Assembly: GCA_003331685.1 (NCBI GenBank)
Contig: QOPK01000036.1
Span: 1-15,351 of the forward strand
Source of the DNA: Halieaceae bacterium
GTDB lineage: Bacteria; Pseudomonadota; Gammaproteobacteria; Pseudomonadales; Halieaceae
Direction of reading: 5' to 3'
Length of the DNA: 15,351 nt
The first letter of the stretch is position 1. Every line of letters starts with the position of its first letter. This document shows, piece by piece, positions 5,649-12,633 of the stretch. Both the position numbers and the translations under genes were made by a program. The notes beneath the pieces were generated by a model, which worked only from the letters and a program-made list of their open reading frames with translations, searched no databases and was not told the origin of the DNA.

Positions 5649-7739
5649 TCAAGATTTATCGGGTAGCGTGAACGCAATCAGGTAATCGCCCGGGGGCGTG
5701 CCCATGGCGGCGTGCCCGCCTGCGGCGATCACCACGTACTGTTTACCGTTCTCGCTGAGCTGGTAGGTAATGGGCAGGCCATGCCCCGAAGTCGGCAGTC
5801 GGCCTTTCCAGAGTTCTTTCCCGGTATCCGTATCAAAGGCGCGCAGGAAATGATCGGTGGTCGCGCCAATGAAGGTGAGGCCGCTGGCCGTGCTCACCGG
5901 GCCACCGAGATTAGGTGACCCCTGTATGTACCAAAACGGCCAGGGTGCCATGTCGCGCGTGGTGCCCAGCGGCACCTGCCAATCCACAGCGCCGGTTTGC
6001 AGATCAATGCCCGCGAGGGTCCCCCAGGGTGGAGGTGTACAGGGCACGCCGAGTGGTGAGACAAAACCGAGCCAACGCCGATTGCAGTAGGGAGTGCCCT
6101 CGGAGGGTTCGAGCAAAAACGGGCCGTCCGCCACCGGCTCCGGCCCTTCGCCGTCACACTGGTCCCGGGGAATCAGTTGCAACACTGTCCCCATGTGGAG
6201 CGTATTGACCACTAATTTCTGGCGACCGGGATCAATCGACGGCCCCCCCCAGTTTTGTCCGCCGAAGGCGCTGGGCATGTGCAGCGCACCCTCCAGCGCA
6301 GCGGGGGTAAAGGGCCCTTCATATCGTAATTTGGTAAGGGTATCTTCACAGGCCCACTTGTCCCAGGGGACCAAGCCCCAGACGGGATCTCTCTCGCCCG
6401 GCAAATCGAATAAGGAGCGAGGCTTGGTGGGTACTGGCTGGGTGGGGGACGTGTAGTCACCGGGCACGGTCCCCTGTGGCATCGGCACCTCTTCGACGGG
6501 GAACAGTGGTTCGCCCGTCACCCTGTCCAGCAGAAAGATGTAGCCCTGCTTGGTGGTTTGGGCCAGGCCCTTGACTATGCGACCCTCGATCTCTGCTTCA
6601 AACAGCGTCGGCTGGGAGGGCACGTCAAAATCCCAGATATCGTGATGTACGGTTTGGAAGTGCCACACCACTTCTCCTGTGGCGATCGACAAGGCAACCA
6701 CCGAGCTTGAGTAGTGATCGAGATTGCCGCGGTGCCCCCCGTAATAGTCGGGCGACGTATTGCCGGTGGGGACATAGACCAGACCCAGTTCAGGATCGAC
6801 CGACAGGTAGGACCAGGAATTGGTCGTACCCTGCTGATAGCGCTGATCTGCGGCGCCCTCAGCCGCTGAGGAGCTTTCGCTGTCATCGTCAGCTACGGCG
6901 GCGTCTGAGGGTTCAACGGCGACAACGGGCTCCCAGGCCCACAACAGGCTGCCTGCGGTCAAATCGTAAGCACGCACCACGCCACTGGGGACGGCGGTAG
7001 TGATGTTGTCTGCGACCGAGCCGCCCGTAATCAGAGTATTGCCGGTAATCGCCGGCGGGGTATTCAACATGTAGAACCCGGCCTCAAAGGGCCCAAGGCC
7101 TTTACTAAGGTCGAGTTCCGCCACCTCACCAAACGGGCAGGTCTGGCCCGTGGTCGCATCCAGACCAACAACTCGCGCATCCATTAACGGTGCAATGACC
7201 ACACGATGGCAGGGCTCAGTCGGCGGGACGCGCTCGTCAGTCCATTGGGTCACGCCGCGACATCGCGGCATGGGGAAGCTCTCCAGATCGATGTCGGGGG
7301 AGTAGGACCAGCGCTCGGCGCCGGTCTCGGCGTGGATGGCGAGAATCCGATTAAAGGGGGTGCAGAGATACAAATGATCTTCGATGAGTACCGGTGTGGC
7401 TTGCCAAGAAGACTGCAGCGGCGCCTCGCCGCTTAATCCGCCGATGAAGTTTTCGCCCTCCCTGAAGTCACCCGAGCGATGCGTCCACGCAATCTCGAGA
7501 TCAGTGACATTGTCTGGCGTAATTTGCGTCGCATGGCTGAAATGCCCACCGCCCTCATCCGCGCCGGGCAGAGACCATCCTTGATAAGGGGCCGCCGCTA
7601 AGGCATGGGGTGGGACCAGCAGTGTGGATAGCAGACCGAGGAGGGGCAGAATGCCCCACGGGCGGTCATGTGTTCTGGCCGGGAGATCAGAGCGATAATC
7701 GTTTTCAGTGACGCGATACTCAGAGAAATCCATCGCCAT
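5649..7739 (-). CDS. Exported PQQ-dependent dehydrogenase of the glucose/quinate/shikimate (Gcd) family
   Basis: This 696-residue quinoprotein oxidises a polyol, sugar or alcohol in the periplasm and passes electrons to the respiratory chain. After a 27-residue polar leader there is one hydrophobic segment (28-42) ending PPHALAAA, most likely a signal peptide; the five N-terminal membrane helices of classic Gcd are absent. Family landmarks are numerous: TQITPDNV (71-78), LYLCTPFNRILAIHAETG (123-140), CRGV (160-163), WSYLSVDPELGLVYVPTGN (309-327), YSSSVVAL (343-350), HHDIWDFD (365-372), FVSPLGVPCTPPPWG (559-573) and LRAFDTDTGKELW (632-644). Asp370 and Lys397 are 27 residues apart, matching my recollection of catalytic Asp466/Lys493 in E. 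coli Gcd. There is no haem motif, so electrons probably go to ubiquinone or a separate carrier. An acidic, Ser/Ala-rich insertion occupies about 275-298. The start follows GAGG with an eight-base spacer; ATG 7733 is an alternative. Substrate unknown. Confidence 0.87.
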   Translation of the reverse strand: MAMDFSEYRVTENDYRSDLPARTHDRPWGILPLLGLLSTLLVPPHALAAAPYQGWSLPGADEGGGHFSHATQITPDNVTDLEIAWTHRSGDFREGENFIGGLSGEAPLQSSWQATPVLIEDHLYLCTPFNRILAIHAETGAERWSYSPDIDLESFPMPRCRGVTQWTDERVPPTEPCHRVVIAPLMDARVVGLDATTGQTCPFGEVAELDLSKGLGPFEAGFYMLNTPPAITGNTLITGGSVADNITTAVPSGVVRAYDLTAGSLLWAWEPVVAVEPSDAAVADDDSESSSAAEGAADQRYQQGTTNSWSYLSVDPELGLVYVPTGNTSPDYYGGHRGNLDHYSSSVVALSIATGEVVWHFQTVHHDIWDFDVPSQPTLFEAEIEGRIVKGLAQTTKQGYIFLLDRVTGEPLFPVEEVPMPQGTVPGDYTSPTQPVPTKPRSLFDLPGERDPVWGLVPWDKWACEDTLTKLRYEGPFTPAALEGALHMPSAFGGQNWGGPSIDPGRQKLVVNTLHMGTVLQLIPRDQCDGEGPEPVADGPFLLEPSEGTPYCNRRWLGFVSPLGVPCTPPPWGTLAGIDLQTGAVDWQVPLGTTRDMAPWPFWYIQGSPNLGGPVSTASGLTFIGATTDHFLRAFDTDTGKELWKGRLPTSGHGLPITYQLSENGKQYVVIAAGGHAAMGTPPGDYLIAFTLPDKS

Positions 7740-7744
7740 CCTGC

Positions 7745-8341
7745 TTACCTCACCACCACGGGTTCACCCGATGTCGGCGTGACGTGATTACCGCGGCCGA
7801 AGGGCAAATTGAAACCCTCTGGGAGGTCCTCAGTCATATCGAGCACCGCGGCGAGGCGGCCAACCCCGACATAGAGCGCGCAATGCATCAGTAGCTCCAC
7901 GATTTCGGCTTCTGAAAAGAGCGCTTTAAGCTGCTCAAAAAATGCCCCGTCAATGGACAGATGGTCACAGGCGAATCGGTCGCCCAGCTCAACTGCCAGG
8001 CGTTCACGGTCGTCCAGTGACTCGGCGTCCTGAGGCTGCTCCAGACTGCAGACATCCGCTTCGGAAATATCGGCATCGGCCGCGCGGTATCGGATTGCCA
8101 TGCAGCTTCGGCATTGGTTGTGAAAGGCCACACGCAACCGTAATAGCTCGATCAAACGCTCGGACAGCGTCCTTTTAGTCGCCATGGCTCCGCCAAAGCC
8201 AAGCAAACCCATCGCGAGTTCTGGTGAGTGGGCGAGCATCCTTGTGATACCCAGTTCTAGCTCCGTCGCACTGTCGGCGGCGACAAATGTTCGGAGTTCT
8301 TCACTCCACTCGGAGGTCGGTACAAAGCTGATGCGACTCAT
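7745..8341 (-). CDS. AhpD-like / carboxymuconolactone-decarboxylase-family protein
   Basis: This 198-residue, all-helical cytosolic protein has the AhpD fold. The core is residues 61-84 (ERLIELLRLR, then CRSCMAIR), with the redox pair Cys77-x-x-Cys80 following the conserved upstream Glu region. AhpD-type proteins normally read C-x-x-C-x-x-x-H; here the His position is Arg84 (codon CGA at 8092-8090). The second half (LFSEAEIVELLMHCALYVGVGRLA) is the usual helical repeat. Family members are peroxidases, decarboxylases or uncharacterised redox partners. In this operon, five bases upstream of the Gcd-type PQQ dehydrogenase, a role in protecting or supporting an oxidative pathway is plausible but unproven. 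A good AGAGGA lies four bases upstream of ATG 8341. Confidence 0.78.
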   Translation of the reverse strand: MSRISFVPTSEWSEELRTFVAADSATELELGITRMLAHSPELAMGLLGFGGAMATKRTLSERLIELLRLRVAFHNQCRSCMAIRYRAADADISEADVCSLEQPQDAESLDDRERLAVELGDRFACDHLSIDGAFFEQLKALFSEAEIVELLMHCALYVGVGRLAAVLDMTEDLPEGFNLPFGRGNHVTPTSGEPVVVR

Positions 8342-8380
8342 GGGTTCCTCTTCTTATGTCATGTGAGTGCCTGAATAGGC

Positions 8381-8409
8381 ATTCTAGAGGGGCGCTCGCA
8401 CCCTGACCA
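8381..8409 (-). promoter_or_regulatory. Candidate sigma-70 promoter for the AhpD-PQQ dehydrogenase-cupin operon
   Basis: On the minus strand, TGGTCA (8409-8404, four of six matches to TTGACA) is separated by exactly 17 bases from TAGAAT (8386-8381, five of six matches to TATAAT). Transcription would start around 8374, some 33 bases before ATG 8341. A short inverted repeat, TGCCT-GAAT-AGGCA (8368-8381), covers the expected start site. It is consensus-based only. Confidence 0.35.
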
Positions 8410-8441
8410 CTCGTTCCAGAGACTGGTTCGTGGTTTAAATT

Positions 8442-8475
8442 GATTGAGGTGTTAACACGCTGACAGATTGAGGTG
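8442..8475. repeat. Direct repeat pair flanking a perfect palindrome, possible operator
   Basis: GATTGAGGTG occurs twice, at 8442-8451 and 8466-8475, with 24 bases start to start. The perfect palindrome GTGTTAACAC sits at 8449-8458, overlapping the first copy. The array is about 35-70 bases upstream (minus-strand sense) of the candidate promoter -35. This pattern suits binding of a dimeric regulator, but no regulator gene is in the window to pair it with. Confidence 0.35.
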
Positions 8476-8512
8476 CCCCACGGGTGCCAACAATGGATAG
8501 CAGAGGGTTTTC

Positions 8513-8544
8513 AGCGCACGATCGCCGCGCAGAAACAGTGCGCT
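8513..8544 (-). terminator. Weak hairpin after the P450 gene
   Basis: AGCGCAC (8513-8519) and GTGCGCT (8538-8544) form a perfect 7-bp stem around an 18-base loop, starting seven bases past the P450 stop on the minus strand. It is followed by GAAAACCC, not a T-run, so it is not a standard intrinsic terminator. It may simply stabilise the transcript end. Confidence 0.25.
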
Positions 8545-8551
8545 TACGAAG

Positions 8552-9817
8552 CTATCGGCGCGGCGACCACCCAACGTGTAGTGATAGCAAATTACGCCCA
8601 AAGAGACTGGGTTGGTAGACCGGTTCAGGACGACCCGATAGCAACCAGAAGCGGTCATAACGGCGGGTGAGCGCCTGAAATGCACTGATAATTTCTTGAC
8701 GGGCCAGCGCTGCGCCCACACAGACATGCCGACCCATACCAAATGCGAGATGACTGCCCGCTTTTTTTCGCTGAAGGTCGATGCGATCCGGTTCTGAGAA
8801 TTGCGCTTCATCGCGGTTGGCTGCGCCAAAGCGAATATTCAGCAGTTCGCCTTCCTCAAGGGCGACCCCCGCGAGGTTGCCACTGTTAGCGCAGCGCCTG
8901 AACATGCCTTGCGCCGGCGATTCCAGCCGTAGAATTTCTTCCGCCAATGTCGGGATCAGCGCTGGTTCGGCGAGCACATTGTTGAGTGCGTCGCGGTCTT
9001 CAATCAGTAGTTTCAGACCCGAACCAATCGCCGCGGTTGTGGTCTCGTTGCCGGAGGCCAGCAGATCAATGGTGATGACGGTCATCAACTCCTGCATGGT
9101 GAAGGCTTCCCCGTCCTTATCACGGTAGGCTATGGCCTCGCTGATCAGATCTTTACGCGGTTTTTTGCGCCGCTCTGCCACCATGTCAGCAAAGTAGGCC
9201 TGCATCTCAACTACCAGCCGGGCGCATTCTATGCGTCGCTCTTTGCTGGCCATCATGCTGAACGGTTCAACAATGGCGTCTGACCAGATTTTGAACTGCC
9301 CAATGTCAGCGCGCGGTACGCCTAGCAAGTCGGCAATGACCATCATTGGGAGGGGGTGCGCGAAGTCCTGAATAAATTCAACCTCCGTGTGCCCTTCAAG
9401 CTCGTCGAGCAGTGATTCAGCGATGGCGTCGATGGCGGGTGTCGCGGCGCGGACCCGCTCTGCAGTGAAGAGTTTCTCCAGAAAGCCGCGCACCCGCGTG
9501 TGCTGCGGCGGGTCTGATGTAGAGCAGGAAGCCAGCGGCAACCAGCCGTCATTTTCATAGATATCGATGATTTCCTGAGGGATGCCTTCGTCGGCTAACG
9601 CCATCGGGCTCACGCTGCTCACATACTGGTCCGGCGCCCTGATGACCTCACGCGCCAACTCATAGCTGGTGACCAGATGGAAGCCGGTGGACGGCATGCG
9701 ATACAGGGGTGTGTTATGCCGAAGCGCTTTATACAGCGCGTAGGGGCACTGCTGGACCTCTGGATCCATCAGATCGGGTAGCTCCGAATCCGCTACTCGC
9801 CCACCCTGATCCGACAC
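8552..9817 (-). CDS. Cytochrome P450 monooxygenase (soluble bacterial type)
   Basis: This is a 421-residue soluble P450 that would use two electrons from a ferredoxin system to insert one oxygen atom into an organic substrate. All core motifs are intact: the DPPQHTRVR region (102-110) of helix C; the I-helix oxygen-activating ASGNETT (254-260); ExxR as E294-I-L-R297; and the haem loop FGMGRHVCVG (359-368) with Cys366 as thiolate ligand, followed by ALARQE. There is no N-terminal membrane anchor. The gene starts nine bases after the acylating aldehyde dehydrogenase stop, so the two are probably one transcript, though no clear ribosome site is visible before ATG 9817. No ferredoxin or reductase gene is adjacent. 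The CYP family and substrate cannot be named from sequence inspection; alkyl, terpenoid, ketone and steroid-like substrates all remain open. Confidence 0.9.
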   Translation of the reverse strand: MSDQGGRVADSELPDLMDPEVQQCPYALYKALRHNTPLYRMPSTGFHLVTSYELAREVIRAPDQYVSSVSPMALADEGIPQEIIDIYENDGWLPLASCSTSDPPQHTRVRGFLEKLFTAERVRAATPAIDAIAESLLDELEGHTEVEFIQDFAHPLPMMVIADLLGVPRADIGQFKIWSDAIVEPFSMMASKERRIECARLVVEMQAYFADMVAERRKKPRKDLISEAIAYRDKDGEAFTMQELMTVITIDLLASGNETTTAAIGSGLKLLIEDRDALNNVLAEPALIPTLAEEILRLESPAQGMFRRCANSGNLAGVALEEGELLNIRFGAANRDEAQFSEPDRIDLQRKKAGSHLAFGMGRHVCVGAALARQEIISAFQALTRRYDRFWLLSGRPEPVYQPSLFGRNLLSLHVGWSPRR

Positions 9818-9826
9818 CGGCTTGCT

Positions 9827-11236
9827 CTACCCTAGCTGATTGATGACGTCGCCAAACAGCTCTTCGTCTGATGGGATCACCTTATCTTCCGCCAACGGCA
9901 TCGAGACCCAGGTTTCGTTGATGAGATCACGCCAGGAAATATTATTGTTGGTGCCGTTACCGCCCCAAGAACCGCACCCCAGGGAGAACGTCTGCCGCAT
10001 ACCGTTCCAGACATTACCGCTGTTAGAGGCAGCCTGCGGTTGGTTCACCATGACGCGAGAGGTGTAGGTGTTCTCGGCCAGCTTCATGATGTTTTCATCA
10101 TTGTTCGAGTAAATACCGCAGCTATGCCCCTGACCCTGATAGGCCTGAATATTCTGGGTTAGCTCGATGGCGTGATCGATATCACGTGCACGGTAAAGCG
10201 CCATGATCACCGACAGCTTTTCACCGGAGAAGGGATGCTCAGGACCCCAACCGTCTTCCGGCACAATGAAAAATTTTGTCTCCTCGGGAATCGACAAACC
10301 CGCCATCTGGGCGATTTTTTCCGGGGGCTGGGCCACGATGGCCGTATTCAGATGGAGCTCCTCGTCCCACAGTGTGTTGCGAAGCGCGGCTTTTTCTTCC
10401 ACGTTGCAGAGATAACCGCCCTGCGCTTTCAGCTTTTCCAGCATCGGCTCATAGATGCCATCAAGCAGCACCACTGAGTTGTCCGATGAGCATGATGCCG
10501 CCAGATCCAATGTCTTTGAGAGGCGAATTTTCTCTGCTGCGGCATCGAGATCAGCCGTGTCATCTACCGTGATGACGGCGTTACCAACACCGACGCCCAG
10601 CGCAGGTGATCCGCTCGAGTAGGCAGCGTGCACCATGGCACCGCCCCCGGTAGCGAGCACCAGGTCGCACTGGCGCATTAATTCGTTAGTGGTCTCGAGG
10701 CTAGGCGTTTCGATGCCTATAACCAGATCCTCGGGTGCTCCCATTTGCTTCAGTGCGCCGCGCATCAAGTCACAGATTTTCTTGTTGGTCAGCTTGGCCC
10801 GCGGGTGGGGTGCGACGATAATCGAATTCCGGCCTTTGACGGCGTGAATGCCTTTAATAACAGGGGTGGCTTCAGGATTGGTCGAGGGTGCTAGGGCGCC
10901 GATTACGCCCAGTGGCTTGGCGATAACACGGATATTCCGTTCGGGATATTCCTCAATGATGCCTACGGACTTGTCATGAATGATGTCGAGGAGTGTCGCG
11001 CGGGTTTTACGCTGGATCTTCAGGAATTTACCGTCGTAGTTACCTAGCTGGGTTTCATCAACGGTGAATTGGGCAATCTCTTCCGCCATACCGGGCCGCG
11101 CCACGGACCACACCATGGCCCGGATCAGGGCATCGACCTGCTCCTGCGAATAGTGTTCGATCTGTTTCTGCGCGGCGCGCGATCGCGCGACTAGACCCGC
11201 GATAAATGTCCTGGCGTCATCATTATCCTGCGACAT
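9827..11236 (-). CDS. CoA-acylating aldehyde dehydrogenase (EutE / SauS / AdhE-N-terminal type)
   Basis: This NAD(P)-dependent enzyme converts an aldehyde plus CoA to acyl-CoA. Its 469 residues match the single-domain acylating aldehyde dehydrogenases. APSTNPEATPVIKGI (116-130) followed by KGRNSIIVAPHPRA (134-147) is the hallmark of this group, closely like the AdhE/EutE 'TNPTSTAIFK...RNAIIFSPHPRAK' segment. The catalytic Cys is probably Cys249 in AASCSSDNS. The C-terminus (GCGSWGGNGTNNNISW) recalls sulfoacetaldehyde dehydrogenase SauS and EutE. It is not methylmalonate-semialdehyde dehydrogenase, whose motifs differ. Start 11236 (MSQDND) is chosen because GGGGGA (11251-11246) lies nine bases upstream and because an earlier ATG at 11353 adds 39 residues unlike the family. 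The gene is divergent from the valine-type operon. Aldehyde specificity is unknown; acetaldehyde, propanal, isobutanal and sulfoacetaldehyde are candidates. Confidence 0.85.
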   Translation of the reverse strand: MSQDNDDARTFIAGLVARSRAAQKQIEHYSQEQVDALIRAMVWSVARPGMAEEIAQFTVDETQLGNYDGKFLKIQRKTRATLLDIIHDKSVGIIEEYPERNIRVIAKPLGVIGALAPSTNPEATPVIKGIHAVKGRNSIIVAPHPRAKLTNKKICDLMRGALKQMGAPEDLVIGIETPSLETTNELMRQCDLVLATGGGAMVHAAYSSGSPALGVGVGNAVITVDDTADLDAAAEKIRLSKTLDLAASCSSDNSVVLLDGIYEPMLEKLKAQGGYLCNVEEKAALRNTLWDEELHLNTAIVAQPPEKIAQMAGLSIPEETKFFIVPEDGWGPEHPFSGEKLSVIMALYRARDIDHAIELTQNIQAYQGQGHSCGIYSNNDENIMKLAENTYTSRVMVNQPQAASNSGNVWNGMRQTFSLGCGSWGGNGTNNNISWRDLINETWVSMPLAEDKVIPSDEELFGDVINQLG

Positions 11237-11472
11237 GACGGTCTGTCCCCCAATCACCAAAAATCGAGGGCTAAGGGTAAACCGACCGGCCGCTTCATAC
11301 CAGTGAGCTGGCCCCAAATACTGAGGGTTGATGCGGCTTGCAATCAATTTCACTTGTGTATCGAAGCGTCGGGTTGAGCCATAATCGGTCTATACTATGC
11401 GTTCCGTGAAGCGAGGTCTTTTGGCTCCGCGTCGCACGATGTCGATAGCCCTTAGCGGTTGGAGCACCCCGA
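11237..11472. promoter_or_regulatory. Divergent promoter region between the aldehyde dehydrogenase/P450 pair and the valine-type operon
   Basis: This is 236 bases between two divergent starts. On the plus strand, TATACT (11391-11396) is a good -10 element about 75 bases before the GTG start, but the -35 at 17-bp spacing (GTCGGG) is poor, so an activator may be needed. On the minus strand no promoter stands out; TTGATT (11345-11340) has only a poor -10 partner. GGAG (11461-11464) is the ribosome site for the GTG 11473 gene, and GGGGGA (11251-11246, minus) for the aldehyde dehydrogenase. Part of the region can be read as a minus-strand extension of the aldehyde dehydrogenase, which I judge non-coding. 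Confidence 0.45.
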
Positions 11473-12633
11473 GTGAATTTTGAACTGAACGACGATCAGC
11501 AGGCTTATATCGCCAGCGCCAAGGCTTTCTCCGAGAAAGAGCTCGCGCCCCATGCCGCGTATTGGGATGCAGAGTCGGTCTTTGCCAAAGAAGCGCTGAA
11601 GGCCGCCGGTGATTTGGGCTTTATGGGTATGTATACCCCTGAAGCCGCGGGTGGGCTGGGTATGGGACGTCTGGATGCCAGCCTGATCGTTGAAGAGCTC
11701 GCGAAGGGTTGCACCACTACAGCCGCGTTTCTGACCATCCACAACATGGCCACCGCCATGATCGGCAAGTATTGCCAGCAAACGATGGTTGACGAGTGGT
11801 GTCCCGAATTGGTGATGGGCGAGAAGCTCGCGTCTTATTGCCTCACCGAGCCGGGCGCGGGCTCCGATGCAGGCAGTTTGCGCACCAGTGCAGCGCTCGA
11901 TGGCGACGCCTATGTCGTCAACGGCAGCAAAGTCTTTATCTCAGGTGCGGGCGAAACCGACGTACTGGTGGTGATGACACGCACTTCTGATGCAGGGCCA
12001 AAAGGGGTCACGGCGCTACTGATACCGGCGGATGCAGAGGGCGTTGAGTACGGTAAGAAAGAACACAAGATGGGCTGGAATGCCCAGCCCACACGCATGA
12101 TCACTTTTGACAATGTGCGCGTCCCCGTCTCGAACCGTTTGGGTGAAGAAGGCCAGGGTTTTGCCATCGCGATGGAAGGGCTGGACGGTGGTCGCATTAA
12201 CATCGCGACTTGTTCGGTGGGGACGGCACAGCGCGCTATTCAGGACGCGACAGCATACGTGCAGGAGCGCAAGCAGTTCGATACCGCGATCGCAGAGTTT
12301 CAGAACACCCAATTCAGGCTCGCGGACATGTTGACGGAGCTGGTTGCAGCTAGGCAGATGATTCGACTCGCCGCCAGCAAACTGGACAACAATGATCCAC
12401 AGGCAACCACGTATTGCGCCATGGCCAAGCGCTTTGCGACCGACGTGGGCTTTACAGTCTGCAATGACGCCCTGCAGTTGCTGGGGGGTTATGGCTATAT
12501 CAAGGAGTATCCGATGGAGCGCTACGTGCGCGACACCCGGGTGCATCAAATTCTCGAAGGAACCAATGAAATTATGCGCGTTATCGTCGGCCGGAAGTTG
12601 CTGATGGACGGCGCTCTGGAGGTTATTCAATGA
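11473..12633 (+). CDS. Acyl-CoA dehydrogenase, isobutyryl-CoA dehydrogenase-like
   Basis: This FAD enzyme inserts a double bond between the alpha and beta carbons of a short acyl-CoA and feeds electrons to electron-transfer flavoprotein. At 386 residues it is the normal short-chain length. Both family signatures are present: YCLTEPGAGSDAGS (122-135) and the C-terminal LLGGYGYIKEYPMERYVRD segment. QILEGTNEIMR (359-369) contains the expected catalytic Glu362 and closely resembles human ACAD8 (isobutyryl-CoA dehydrogenase). With the next three genes it forms the valine route, where it would turn isobutyryl-CoA into methacrylyl-CoA. The start is GTG, supported by GGAG eight bases upstream and by MNFELNDDQQ, the usual family opening. 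The stop overlaps the next start (ATGA). A different short branched acyl-CoA is possible. Confidence 0.88.
   Translation: MNFELNDDQQAYIASAKAFSEKELAPHAAYWDAESVFAKEALKAAGDLGFMGMYTPEAAGGLGMGRLDASLIVEELAKGCTTTAAFLTIHNMATAMIGKYCQQTMVDEWCPELVMGEKLASYCLTEPGAGSDAGSLRTSAALDGDAYVVNGSKVFISGAGETDVLVVMTRTSDAGPKGVTALLIPADAEGVEYGKKEHKMGWNAQPTRMITFDNVRVPVSNRLGEEGQGFAIAMEGLDGGRINIATCSVGTAQRAIQDATAYVQERKQFDTAIAEFQNTQFRLADMLTELVAARQMIRLAASKLDNNDPQATTYCAMAKRFATDVGFTVCNDALQLLGGYGYIKEYPMERYVRDTRVHQILEGTNEIMRVIVGRKLLMDGALEVIQ

Larger units (their letters stand above)
8342..8551. other. Intergenic region: 3' end of the P450 transcript and probable promoter region of the AhpD-PQQ-cupin operon
   Basis: This is 210 bases without a convincing coding frame. 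Read on the minus strand, it holds a 7-bp inverted repeat after the P450 stop (8513-8544), two 10-bp direct repeats flanking a perfect 10-bp palindrome (8442-8475), a possible sigma-70 promoter (8381-8409) and the ribosome site of the AhpD-like gene. The order fits a transcript end followed by a regulated promoter. Confidence 0.5.

Noticed and set aside
5639..5677. Longer cupin start at 5677
   Set aside because: It would overlap the end of the PQQ dehydrogenase gene and adds residues not part of a cupin; the ATG at 5638 has a suitable GAGG site.
8368..8383. Short inverted repeat TGCCT-GAAT-AGGCA as a separate regulatory element
   Set aside because: A 5-bp stem is too short to stand alone; it is mentioned only in connection with the candidate promoter.
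8452..8829. Minus-strand reading frame of 125 residues across the P450 3' end
   Set aside because: Most of it overlaps the P450 gene in another frame, and its translation has no recognisable domain.
9827..11236. Identification of the aldehyde dehydrogenase as MmsA, completing the valine pathway
   Set aside because: The STNPEATP and APHPRA segments and the AASCSS active site belong to the acylating EutE/SauS/AdhE group, not to methylmalonate-semialdehyde dehydrogenase.
11237..11353. N-terminal extension of the acylating aldehyde dehydrogenase to ATG 11353
   Set aside because: The extra 39 residues do not resemble the family start, and a good GGGGGA site precedes the internal ATG at 11236. 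The stretch also overlaps the likely divergent promoter region.
12016..12630. Minus-strand 204-residue frame opposite the acyl-CoA dehydrogenase
   Set aside because: It is antisense to an intact conserved enzyme and has no motif of its own. Similar long antisense frames at 14510-15115 and 13277-13759 are explained the same way.
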